NCBI GenBank assembly: GCA_016800925.1
Contig: JABCPU010000082.1
Location: forward strand, 62,001 to 126,000
DNA: 64,000 nucleotides
Direction of reading: 5' to 3'
Origin: Suillus spraguei
Taxonomy: Eukaryota > Basidiomycota > Agaricomycetes > Boletales > Suillaceae
How positions within the stretch are numbered: the stretch's first letter is position 1; each line of letters opens with the position of its first letter. Shown piece after piece: positions 45,996 through 55,674 of this stretch. Below the pieces are notes generated by a model. That model worked only from the letters and a program-made list of their open reading frames with translations, did not search any database and was not told the origin of the DNA. The position numbers and the translations under genes were made by a program.

Positions 45996-47876
45996 ATCAT
46001 CCCTTGGGAGGTGACTCCTCCTCCCCCTTCTTCAAAATAAAAATCTGCAGCTGCGTCTTTGAATCCAGCTCTTACCCCTTCTAGGTCTTGTCCTTCAGGT
46101 TCACAATTTAAATGTCAGCATACCAGCAGATCAGCCCCTGCACTCTATCTAATAAGTGATCATTTTTCAGAGTTCACTGATGTCTTTTGTGTAGCAACAC
46201 AATCAGAAAAATCAGCAATTGCCTTATCACCTCAGCACAAGCAGGCAGCAATGCAGTGCGCTCAACTTCTAGAAACACATCTTGACAATAATAGCATGGC
46301 TGCACTTATTGAAGCTTTTCAGGTGGACATTAGCGCTGCTGATCTGTATATGGTCATGTCTGAAGAAGGGCCAAGGAGGTCTTTTGTTGACCACAAGATC
46401 AAATATATCAACAAGTAAAATATCTAGGTAGTATAGGCATCATGTACTCATCCTGTCATGTCCTGACGAGCGCGACACACTCTATGATAGTCCCTCCACA
46501 TAGCATCTGCAATACGATCTCTTTCCTCTGCTGCCTTGTTCCTTTCAGTATGGCCTGCTGGTCCTTCAGCAAGATCACCCCTTGACTCGCCTGGATCAAG
46601 GTCAATGAGATCCTCAACTGCAAATTCTTCTATTTCCTTTGGATCAAAAATTTAGATGAAGTTGTGAATGGCACAAAGTGCTGGGGAAATTCAGGCTTGC
46701 GTCGACATGCTATATTCTGGTGGATGTATGAGGATCACAAACTGCTGCTTGAGAACACCAAATATTCACTCAATCATGTTTTGAGCCTGAGCATGCTGAA
46801 GGTTGTATATCTCTTTTGAATTTTGTGGCCTGCCATCCATGAGAAAATGAATAGTTTGAGTGAAATATCACTCACCAAACTGCAGCTCAACCCCACTCAG
46901 CCAAATGGTACCAAACACTTTGGTATGGGATGAGAAGTGAGTAGCATATTCTGAACCCAGCATCCGCAAGATAGTATCTTCCCTATGGAATGTATAGATC
47001 AGTGAGATGGGCATTATTATATAGAGTTGAGTCCGAGGTTGATCCATCCCAACTGCTGAGCACATACTGGAACCAAAGATCAAATGAACAGCATGCAAGA
47101 CAGTTTTGGCTGAGAAAACCTTTTCGGTTTTGAGACAGCTGCCTTTCTGCTGCAGATGGACAACATGTAATGTGTGTACCATCCATGGCTCCAAGTGTCC
47201 CTTCAAAGTGTGGAAAGAATTTCGGGTTCCCAGATATTTCTAGTGGAATAGGTGCATCCTCCAGCGGTAGATAGACAAATTTATTGTAGAAGGGAGCCAT
47301 AGACAGAGCAAGCAGGACTTTCTTGAAATATATGATGTGGCATGTGAGACAATGAATATCTTGCAATAGTATGGATGTACTTCTGTGTGGTTGTGTGGGA
47401 GTGCTGAAAATGTTCTGCAACATAACAGCTTGAAAGCCCTGTCACACAAGTATAGAGAAATATAGCGACTTGTTCATCAAGCAGAATATATTTTGAGTCA
47501 CATAGCCCACAGGTCCAAAGCTCATGTACAAGTGCATGGAAGACATGTTTCCTCATTCTGAGCTCAGTTTTGATCTGGTCAGAGTGTCCATTAATAAGTT
47601 CTTGCACCCATGCATGTCCAGTGAGTACTGATGTATGGTAGGGCTGTTTTTCAAGGAAAGGAGTCATATAGGTGATTATGAGACCCATAATAAGTTGAGC
47701 AATCATTGTAGCTGCCATCCGCAACATATAGAACTGCTGAATTCCATTAGCTGGAGGTATTTCAGCCTTGATGTTAGTGCGTGATATGCTGACCTTGTCA
47801 CAGTTGTTTGTACATATTGTTATGAACAAAATAAACTGAGAAACAAACTGGGGAATAAACATAGCTGTCCAGGCTC
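45122..47876. mobile_element. PIF/Harbinger element with its two genes
   Basis: About 48-bp imperfect inverted ends starting GAGCCT(A/G)GACAGCTA; the seven mismatches are all transitions. Flanks are TTA (45119-45121) and TCA (47877-47879), an imperfect match to the family's 3-bp TSD. It carries a Myb/SANT-like gene on plus and a DDE transposase on minus, the classic two-gene PIF/Harbinger layout. It sits in the Tc1 transposase reading region. Confidence 0.85.
45253..46418 (+). pseudogene. Myb/SANT-like DNA-binding protein of the Harbinger element
   Basis: Starts MAKQKSTASANTTS. THWTDEETSHLIRYLTLHR and DHVAGIKRDWQSCKNKW form a Myb/SANT-like (Myb_DNA-bind_3 type) domain. A likely intron of about 48 nt (from about 45517) joins it to KKKHATIIEIKSQLGFLWDK and GWKHFDEMDNILHMQISHG. 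A (GAT)n microsatellite at 45949-45995 encodes a run of 15 or so Asp. TAA at 46038-46040 cuts the frame, which then continues open to 46418 (LLETHLDNNSMAALIEAF); I read this as a premature stop, though a spliced-out stop is possible. Such proteins partner the transposase in nuclear import and end binding. Confidence 0.75.
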
Positions 47877-47880
47877 TCAA
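46868..47880 (-). pseudogene. PIF/Harbinger DDE transposase, frameshifted
   Basis: The N-terminal part (47281-47880) has a helix-turn-helix-like stretch, EQVAIFLYTCVTGLSSCYVA and EHFQHSHTTTQKYIHTI. Another frame (46983-47423) holds the catalytic part: FEGTLGAMDGTHITC (first Asp), NRKGFLSQNCLACCSFDLWF and SSWDGSTSDSTLYNNA (second Asp). A third frame continues to 46868. At least two frameshifts, hence a pseudogene. Confidence 0.83.
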
Positions 47881-49053
47881 AGCATCAGTACTGGACTATT
47901 GAGGACTGGAGATAGGTTATTTGGTCAGATGAAACTAAAATACATTGGAAGGGGTCATATATCCTGAAAAATTTGTAAAAAAAAGCAGGGGATCTACTGG
48001 AAGTAAGAGAAGTTAAACAAAGACTTAACTTTGAAGGATGAAACTTGATGGTATGAGGCAATGTGGGATGGAATTTTTCTGTAAAATGGATGGGATAATC
48101 AAGACAGAATTTTCTATTTCTATTTTAGACAGGTGTCTGCTAAAAAGCATGTAGGAGTCATGGATTAATAGAGAAGACACTATCTTTCAATGTAATAATG
48201 ACCCTAAGAATACTTCTAAGTTGGCCACCAATGACCTAAAGACCACAATATTAGTGTTCTATAATGACCATTACTGTTAGCGACCTAGTCAGGCACTAAA
48301 AAACTCGAGTGGTGTCTGCAACAGGCACTCTGTAAAGAGTAGCGGCCCGTGTGTATCGCTTGCCTAGCGCGGAGTGCGCTAGTTGCGTCGGATTGGAGGT
48401 GGGCGCGATGCGCTGTCTCACAACCACATTTCAGCGACAGATTCTATGATGATGAATAGACTTAGAAGCGATGAGCTTCTAAGAAGTCGAAGTATAGACA
48501 ATAAGCCTTATTGAAGCTTATTGAAAGGAAGTTCAGGGTCGAAGATCAAGTAGATTCAAGTTAAAGAAGTACAAAGGCTATCTGCACGTATTTATATGTA
48601 AGATTGGAGCAGAGCGCAAATACATAAGTTGTTACGAACTGGGATGGCGTCACTAGTGACAGTGAAAAGACACAGTCGGTCTGCTGGGAAGTTCTACAAT
48701 GTCCAGAAGAGGACAAGGTGAAAGTACAAGGAACGCGTTCTGAGTACTATCAAGGGTTCTGCCTCAGAGACAAGTCTAAGAGGTTCTACGAGAATAGAGA
48801 CTAAGGCTAAGGAGTGCTTAGACTTAGAGATGATTCAAGACAACTTAGGTTGGAGACCTAAGTGAAGGATGTTCCAGGTAAAACCCAGTAAGATTAAAGT
48901 AAGGTATACAAGCGTAATACAATGTGCTTAAATAGGTCAATATGTGCGCACGGATCAAGAGAGTCGTGAGAATGTAAGTGCGTATCTGTCATATACCGTA
49001 CATTCAGGTCTAGATCAAATCCAATCCATGGACATCCAGACACCCAACCTACA

Positions 49054-49823
49054 TGTCATATACCATATTTCTAATCCCAGATCTGACCATATCCGATCAG
49101 ATCCGATCGATTCCATTTCCGTCCGGTCCACAGATCCTGTCCGTACCACCCATCCGAATGTGCTCACTTCTCGCACCTTAACTCCCTTGTGTATATCTGT
49201 GTCTATCTCCTTTCGTCATTCCTCCTGTTTCCGGTATTCCGGCTGTTTATATTTCCGTCCTGTGTCACTGATCCGTTTCCTGTGTTCATTTCCAATTCAT
49301 GCTTACTGATCCGCTGTGCATTAACTAATAGACTTCTGTTACACCTCGTACATAGCCCTCGGTCCCAGACTTGTTGATTATCCGTCTAAGATACTTACAG
49401 TATATAAACCACTTGTAGATCTCCGTAGAACCTTAGTTCAAATATCATCTTAGATTCTGCTCATTCTGCTTCTTCCAGACTTGAGCCACTCTCTGCTCTA
49501 AAGTCACCTTCCAAGACTTAGGATTGATTCCTATAGTCTATATCTCCGACTCTATCTTCGGATAGTTTACCTCCGTTAGTTTCTAGTTAGGAACTCGTTC
49601 CGAAGCTAGCCTTAACCTTTGTTCTATCCTTACGTTCCGAATAACCTTCGGAGGTATCATATCCGATACCTTCGGACACCTGGATCTGTCATGCAACTCC
49701 TTTCGGATCTTCGGACGAATAACTTCTCCCTGAAATAAGGGGCATTACTCGAGAAAGGGGCACAGTGCATGAACTGAGGCCAAAGCCCTTCGGATCTCTC
49801 TACCTTTGAGTACGGTCTTAACA
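49054..49823 (+). repeat. solo LTR, family A, innermost layer of the nest
   Basis: 770 bp, TGTCATATACC to GTCTTAACA. TSD CTACA is perfect (49049-49053, 49824-49828). By position the youngest insertion of the stack. Confidence 0.94.
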
Positions 49824-50564
49824 CTACACATATCTGATCCACCCATCCACTCCAATCCATATCCATCCGTGTCCATATCCAATCCATGTCCATATCCAAT
49901 CCGAGTTCATATCCGAACTATTCCCGCGCACCTGCGCATTACCCCTTTTAGAATATACCTGTGTCTCTGGCTTCTGGGTATCTCTGTGCTTCCGGTTCTC
50001 GGTGATCTCTGCCTCCGTCTTGATAAGTATTTCGTACGAGCTTCATCTCTGAGTTCATAGCCTTATGTCCCGCTGTAGTTACTAATGTGTTTCCGTATGC
50101 TTCAGACATAGCCTCGGACTATCCGTACTTACCCTCCGGCATGCTCCTACAGTATATAAACTTGTAGTACAACTCCTGCAGACCTTAGTCTGATTCATTG
50201 TTCCTACTTCTGTATATTCCTTTGATTACTCTGTATCCTGTTATCATGTCTATATAACTCCGTCTCCGTTCTTGCACTTGGGCTCCGGCCCTTGTAAGCT
50301 TCCAACTCAGGCCTATGGGATCACTCCCTAGGCCGGAGCTTTGATCCTATGTCCTATAATCTTTTTGGACTTCGTCCATCTCCGTCTATCATCTGTTTCA
50401 CCTCCGACTCTACCTTTGGTAGTCTTATACTGTCTGTGTCTATTCCAGACCTTGTCTGGAGTAGTCTATACTATCTCTACACCATATCCGGACCTACTCC
50501 TCTCTAGTAGCCAACACTTCCTCTAAGATCCACAGCTATGCTCATCCGATCATCCGATCATCTG

Positions 50565-50956
50565 CTCCTCTGCTCCTCCGCTCCTCCGCTCCTCCGCTCC
50601 TCCGCTCCTCCGCTCCTCCGCTCCTCCGCTCCTCCGCTCCTCCGCTCCTCCGCTCCTCCGCTCCTCCGCTCCTCCGCTCCTCCGCTCCTCCGCTCCTCCG
50701 CTCCTCCGCTCCTCCGCTCCTCCGCTCCTCCGCTCCTCCGCTCCTCCGCTCCTCCGCTCCTCCGCTCCTCCGCTCCTCCGCTCCTCCGCTCCTCCGCTCC
50801 TCCGCTCCTCCGCTCCTCCGCTCCTCCGCTCCTCCGCTCCTCCGCTCCTCCGCTCCTCCGCTCCTCCGCTCCTCCGCTCCTCCGCTCCTCCGCTCCTCCG
50901 CTCCTCCGCTCCTCCGCTCCTCCGCTCCTCCGCTCCTCCGCTCCTCCGCTCCTCTG
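50565..50956 (+). repeat. 8-bp minisatellite CTCCTCCG, 47 perfect units
   Basis: Uninterrupted CTCCTCCG units from 50573 to 50948 (47 copies), bounded each side by one CTCCTCTG variant. Lies inside family B LTR copy 2. The period is 8, so all three frames on each strand stay open; the apparent long ORFs here are artefacts. Confidence 0.97.
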
Positions 50957-52537
50957 AGCTCCGGACCTTCGGACCCCTAGTCCTCCGGATCCATCCTATC
51001 CTATCCTCTGACATCTATGGATCATCTTTCCCTCCGGAGCTCTGCTCCTATCCTGCCCTGGACTTTGTCCAGTGGTCCATCCTTCATCTGTTCTACTTGG
51101 AGCTTGTTCCAGTAGTGTTACCATTACTCCCTACCTTCCGGAAATAGTTCCGGCGCATTCCCGCGCTCATCCGGAAGTCCATCGGAGCTCTGTCGAGCTA
51201 TCCTGCCTTAGAGTTTGTCCAGACCCTCCATCCGGACTTCACCAGAACTCTCCCTTGGACTTCATCCTCAATTAAGGGCACATACTCAGGTATGGGGCAC
51301 AGTGTACGAGCTGAGGCCAAGCCCCTTTGACTTACAACCCTCCGGTACAACCCCATGTAAGACCAGGACTTCTTACTAATCTCTGGTTTTGCATGGTCGT
51401 AACAGTATCCAAAGAAGGAAGGCAACTATAGTACAGATGCATTGAGCATATGAGTCAGAGTCATGTTATGTAATATACAAGTAAAGGAGACAAGGAGAGA
51501 ATGAATAGGGGCACGTACGACTGTAACATAAGTATTGCTAGATTAAGTATGAAGTCAGGTAGCCAATAGGAGGACGCATGCTCACAGGTGAGTCAGAGGT
51601 GTATGAACCAATGAATGCACACATGTGCGAAAGGGAGTCATAGGTGCAGAGCCGAAGGTATAAAAGGTATGAGCCAATGAGGCGATGCACAAGTCATAGG
51701 TAAATGCAAAGGAAAAGATAAATGGAAATATGACACCAGACGTAGTCCTTGAGCCAAAGGGCTGTTTGTATGAACCAAGGGGTAGCGCATGTTGAAGCGC
51801 AGAGGGAGACGTCGAATGCGACAGAGGCATTTGAGATGCAAGGAGCACAAGGAGCGCAAGGAGCACGAAGAGTGCGCATGAGCATGAGGGGTACCAGAAG
51901 GGTGCGCAGTTAGCGACGATGGAGGAGGCGAGCATAGGCGAGGTATGGAGTGACAATGGCAAGCCAGATGAGGTAGCAGAGAATGAGGATGGAGGCCTCA
52001 TTGGGACGAGAGTAGATGGCGATGCATAGGAGGAAAAATGATAGTAGGGGCGCAAGAAGGTGTTCTTGTAACAATTACAGTCTCTAGATATCAAACCTAC
52101 CAAATATCTCTGGTACTTACTCAAGAAATTGCACACAACCTATTAAAATTCACCATAGAGGCTATTTCAGCTATAGGACAAAGCTGTAACAGGGTGGAGC
52201 AAGATAGCTGAGGAGAAATATCAGAAATTGATAGAGAATATATTTAAAAGAGTGGAATAAGTGATTAGAACAAAAGGAGGTCACACAAAGTATCAGAATT
52301 ATATAAATTATGTTGGTCAAACTGAAAGTTGAAAAAGTGTCTCAATGAGCCACCAAATTAAAATGACCATATATTCACACGGTGTGAGCGGATTCCCACG
52401 CCACAGGGACTAATAATGAAGCCAAGAAGCAGGGCTTTTTGACACCTCCCTATAGCTTAGTTATATTCCCACTGACTCATAGTAAAGCAATTACATGAAA
52501 ATCCACAAACATTGAGACACTTTTTTGAGCCACTGTA

Positions 52538-53830
52538 TGTTCTGACCTCAATTGTTCTTATTCGTTGCACCAAGGACTTCAACTTCCAACTGTTTAACTA
52601 AGTGGATAAAGACAACCACTCTGACCTTGCACTTGAGGCAGCCAAAGCAAAACACAGAGTTTGTCAAGCCCAAAAAAAGTTAGCAGATAGCATTCTGGAG
52701 CACCATATGCTACTTATTGGCCTCTGTTGCCATCACATAGAAGCTGCAAACATGTGTTTGTTGACAGCTGACCTTGATGTGGGATGCATGCACATTGAAC
52801 AGAAGAGAAATGGTGTTGCAACATTTATTAGCTCTACCACTGGTAGTGGAGTCAGGGTTGGCAGTGCAAGTACATATGGTGCACTAGTTTTTTTCTGAGT
52901 ATGTATGTACTGAGAACTCTATAGCTAACTCAATGGTCAAATCTGAGACTTGAATATATACTGTTTATAATGTTTATTAAATGTCAATACGTGCTTGTAT
53001 AGCCTGTATGATCTGTAGCGCTTGTATTGCCTGTACAATCTGTAGCACTTGTGGCCTTGTTTGCTCTTGTAGCCTTGTACCAAATTATCGCCAAATATTG
53101 ATTTGCTTGTGAAACCCTGTGAAACCTTGTGAGGCCTGTTATTAGTGTGAGACCTGTGACAAAATTGGCAGTTTGCTGATGATCGTCATCATCCTGCAAT
53201 CCAGAATGTGGCTCATTTTGTTTTGTCTCTGCATCAGTGTTGCTTGTCGCTGGCCATGACTTAATTTCATCAGTATTGACAGCCTGTGTAAGTGACAAGC
53301 CAGGAATCAATGTCCACTTCTTGGGCATTCACATGTTTGAAGATAAGCAGTGCACTTTCATGGTAGAGACATACCTTCCAAGATGGATACCAATGCAAAA
53401 AGCAAGTATATCTTGTTACATTTCTATCCCTTATCTTGACAGTGTGATTTTTCAGTTCTGGACAAAGCACAATTTCCAGAAATTACCATTGATCTGGTGC
53501 CCAAACAATGTTCTTGCCTTAGTACTTGACATCTGACCTCCGGCAGATCTATAAAGTAAGGGGGGAAAGGTGGGAATGTGCTTGCTAGCTCACATGGCTT
53601 TTGCTTGCGTCACTAAAGGCCACATGGGAACACTTAGCTTGGCTAAACCTTTATTTAGAAATATTGTGTGGTTTTTTCGAGTGCTGATTCAATACACTGT
53701 TGTCCCATTGTATGATTGCGTGGTTTTGTCATGTGCAGCACCACACAGGTTAAAATTTGCCACGGGTTGTCTGAAGCTGGGGTAAAACCAGATTATGGGT
53801 TGTCATCTGCCACAGGTTGTCTGAAGTTGG
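52538..53830. other. unassigned DNA right of the Tc1 element
   Basis: Short ORFs at 52602-52898 (+, LALEAAKAKHRVCQAQKKLA at the start) and 52984-53328 (-) lack recognised domains. A 50-bp spaced direct repeat, TTGTCTGAAG(C/T)TGGGG, occurs at about 53767 and 53817. Could be remains of an older element. Confidence 0.4.
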
Positions 53831-53839
53831 GGGAAAATG

Positions 53840-54160
53840 AAATTATTAGGATGGAGCCAAGGCCAGGGAGCCAAAAGGGAGAGTGAAGGCAAAAGTGAAG
53901 GCAAAAAGGAGTGCAAAGGAGTGGAAAGCAAAAAAGGAGGCCAAAGCCAAAAAGAAGTGCTTCACACTCCTTTTTGGCTTGCCCTCCTTTTTTGCTTTCC
54001 ACTCCTTTGCACTCCTTTTTGCCTTCACTTTTGCCTTCACTCTCCCTTTGGCTCCCTGTGCCGAGGGCAAAACAAAATTATTAGGATGTGGCCTTAGGCC
54101 AGGGAGCCAAAAAGGAGTGCGAAGCACTCCTTTTTGACTTCCTGTGCCGAAGGCACAACG
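53840..54160. repeat. two tandem hairpin-forming units (long palindrome 53865-54057 and short 54101-54143)
   Basis: Unit 1 starts AATTATTAGGATG, then arms of about 93 bp facing each other: AGGGAGCCAAAAGGGAGAG.. against ..CTCCCTTTGGCTCCCT, with centre near 53960. It ends GTGCCGAGGGC. Unit 2 repeats the same leader at 54077, has 20-bp arms (AGGGAGCCAAAAAGGAGTGC), and ends GTGCCGAAGGC. Arms are built from short AAGGAGTG/GAAGGCAAAA words. MITE-like or foldback; no coding capacity. Confidence 0.85.
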
Positions 54161-54715
54161 GGTAGTGGACTCGTGTTTATTGACGGTCAATTTAATACAG
54201 AAAATCTGACCGCCCCAGCGCATCATTTGAAGATTCCGCGGTTTCTCATGTTCGTGAATAGCCCAGGTCCAAATTTTGGTGTCCAGTGGCAGAGTAACAC
54301 GCATCATTTCAATTTGAGCATCGTGCACGCATTGCATCGACATTAGATTCTTTCGATAGGGTATCATCCACTGATATCGAGCACTTTCTTTTGATACTTA
54401 GGTTTATCCCCAGCACCCAGGTGCTGTAATAGGCTCCTGCCTTTGCGAGGGTAGAGTGAGTGAGAGCATGAGATATCGAGCATCAATTTCTCAACTTTGT
54501 TGCTGCGGCTGCAGGTTCAAATGATGAAGTAATGAGTGAGAGATCAAGATTCAGGATGAGACGGACCAGGGGGTCAAGCGAACTTTCCATGGCTACAAAG
54601 AAGAGAATCGCCAATCATGACTGCTGCCAGCGCAGGTTCTGCCGAATCCTGCCACTCCACAGTAATGACAATTTCGAAAAATCAATCAACTTGATCGTGT
54701 CCCTGAGTATATGCA

Positions 54716-54726
54716 GGATATAAAAG
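54716..54726 (+). promoter_or_regulatory. TATA box of the small secreted protein gene
   Basis: GATATAAAAGC lies 60-90 bp before the candidate start codons, the usual distance for a fungal TATA promoter. The tandem copy has GATACAAAAGC at the same place, a changed box. Confidence 0.6.
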
Positions 54727-54803
54727 CTGCTCGTCGTCTTACAGTGTTTCCCCACCCTCAGAGATATCCTCCTCAGAAGATTATGTATCGCCTTGCACAG
54801 AAA

Positions 54804-54983
54804 ATGCGTGTATCCATCCTCGCCGTTGCTGTTGCTTTGACAGCATCTATGCTTGTCAGTGCGTGTGTGTCCATAGGAGATCCTTGCGATGCAGCTCATA
54901 GTTGTTGCGCCGCCGCGGGCTTGGTTTGTGGCACTGACGTGGTATGGGCAGATCACTGTATAACCAGGATTCAACCACAATGA
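54804..54983 (+). CDS. small secreted cysteine-rich protein, knottin cysteine pattern
   Basis: 59 residues from ATG 54804, preferred because it puts the hydrophobic stretch right after the start: MRVSILAVAVALTASMLVSA, a clear signal peptide with a VSA cleavage site. An upstream in-frame ATG at 54783 would add 7 residues. The mature part of about 39 residues has exactly six Cys spaced C-x6-C-x5-CC-x6-C-x9-C, the C-C-CC-C-C order of inhibitor-cystine-knot peptides. The fold is inference; no family was recognised. Mushrooms secrete many such small proteins in growth, development or host contact; the role here is unknown. Single exon, no domain beyond the Cys frame. It lies in a tandem duplication beside a repeat island. 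Confidence 0.65.
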   Translation: MRVSILAVAVALTASMLVSACVSIGDPCDAAHSCCAAAGLVCGTDVVWADHCITRIQPQ

Positions 54984-55674
54984 TGACTCACCTGCGCGTC
55001 TCAGCATGAAAATCAGATCTGCATCCAATTTTATTAGAAATTGAGCCGGCAGCCAGTGTGGCACGTCAAGTCGGTAATTATTTTTTCTGCTTTCGCTTTG
55101 GCATTATGGTTGATGGTACAATATCTAGTTCGGAGCCCATCAGTACAGTTGTATTTGGAGTCTTCGACGAGTTTTCATACTGCTCCAGCAATGGTGTAGA
55201 TGTTTGAATTTAATGCTTGGCAGTCCGTAACTGGCGTGAAATCACCAAACTCATTGCTGCGGCACTAAGCGAGTGGGTGCTATCACCGTGCAATGATAAT
55301 ACCATCAATTATTGACGCAGAAGAGCTGACAAAAGGTGCTGCAATAGGCTCCCACCTTTGCGAGGGTAGAGTGAGTGAGAGAGAAATAAGCATCAACTTC
55401 TCAACTTTGTCACTGCGCTGGCAGGGTCACTGGCGGTTCAAATAATGAAGTACTAATGAGTAGAAATAAGAATTCGGGATGAGAGACTGAGGGTTGAAGC
55501 GAACCTTCTGTGGCTACGAAGAAGAGAATTGTTGATGCCGGCTGGGAATATAGATTCTGCCAAAATTCTGTCGCCTCGCAAAATCAATCATTAAACCAAC
55601 TTGATCGTGCTCATAAGTATATGCAGGATACAAAAGCTGATCGTTGTCCTACAGTGATCCCCCATCCTCAGAGA

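Larger units (their letters stand above)
48987..51404 (+). repeat. solo LTR, family B copy 2, fourth layer, with expanded minisatellite
   Basis: Starts TGTCATATACCG and ends GGTCGTAACA. TSD GTATC is perfect (48982-48986, 51405-51409). A TATATAAACTTG box near 50153 marks the plus strand as sense. About 1.64 kb without the nested LTR, some 300 bp longer than copy 1 because of the 8-bp array. Confidence 0.92.
48630..51528 (-). repeat. solo Gypsy LTR, third layer of the nest
   Basis: Same family as the LTRs of the 33638-40173 element, reversed (TGTTACGAACTGGG to GACTGTAACA). TSD TAAGT is perfect (48625-48629, 51529-51533). Without the nested LTR at 48987-51404 it is about 476 bp. Confidence 0.93.
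48275..52073. repeat. solo LTR, family D, second layer of the nest
   Basis: Begins TGTTAGCGACC, ends CTTGTAACA. TSD ATTAC is perfect (48270-48274, 52074-52078), interrupting the Tc1 transposase. Without the nested LTR at 48630-51528 and one TAAGT it is about 895 bp. The only copy of this family in the window. Confidence 0.88.
44925..52345 (+). pseudogene. Tc1-like transposase in three separated pieces
   Basis: Piece 1 (44925-45118) is the DNA-binding N-terminal part, SAQTVSDSLKVSNLKAVMKH. Piece 2 (47881-48274) begins the catalytic domain: KHQYWTIEDW, a TAG stop, VIWSDETKI (first Asp), then a diverged LMVWGNVGWNF and NNDPKNTSKLATND. Piece 3 (52079-52345) is the C-terminus (EEKYQKLIENIFKRVE, a stop, VIRTKGGHTKYQNY). 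The gaps are filled by PIF/Harbinger and the LTR nest. Several stops and frame shifts mean no active enzyme. Confidence 0.8.
42131..52535 (+). mobile_element. Tc1/mariner-like element hosting six younger insertions, with unusually long inverted ends
   Basis: Ends read CAGTGGCTCAAAAAAGTGTC on each strand, with TA at both outer sides (42129-42130, 52536-52537). The last 470 or so bp are nearly identical in inverted orientation at 42131-42600 and 52079-52535, and this includes the transposase C-terminus. Inside lie solo LTR 42683-44924 (with insert 43131-44668), PIF/Harbinger 45122-47876, and LTR 48275-52073 with three more LTRs nested in it. With these removed the element is about 1.6 kb, normal for Tc1 elements. 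Confidence 0.82.
54419..55336 (+). repeat. tandem 0.9 kb duplication, unit 1
   Basis: Begins GGTGCTGTAATAGGCTCCTG and is repeated from 55337 (GGTGCTGCAATAGGCTCCCA). Contains the intact small secreted protein gene and 3' flank with TTTCGCTTTGGCATTATGG (about 55090), which recurs at about 56534. Confidence 0.88.

Noticed and set aside
27653..49377. A roughly 60-residue hydrophobic ORF (MYICVYLLSSFLLFPVF-type) recurring in family A LTRs
   Set aside because: It occurs because the LTR itself recurs; copies differ in length and start, and it lies in U3 promoter DNA before the TATA box.
50565..50956. Possible CRISPR array
   Set aside because: Units are contiguous with no spacers, in a eukaryotic LTR.
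50538..51014. Long ORFs on both strands (139 and 154 codons) across the CTCCTCCG array
   Set aside because: An 8-bp unit without stops keeps all frames open; repeat composition, not coding.
52602..52898. 98-codon ORF as a host gene
   Set aside because: No recognisable domain, signal or splice partner, and it lies in repeat-derived DNA; left as unassigned.
53846..54367. Overlapping ORFs over the hairpin (173 codons minus, 86 plus)
   Set aside because: Palindromic low-complexity DNA reads similarly on both strands; no domain.
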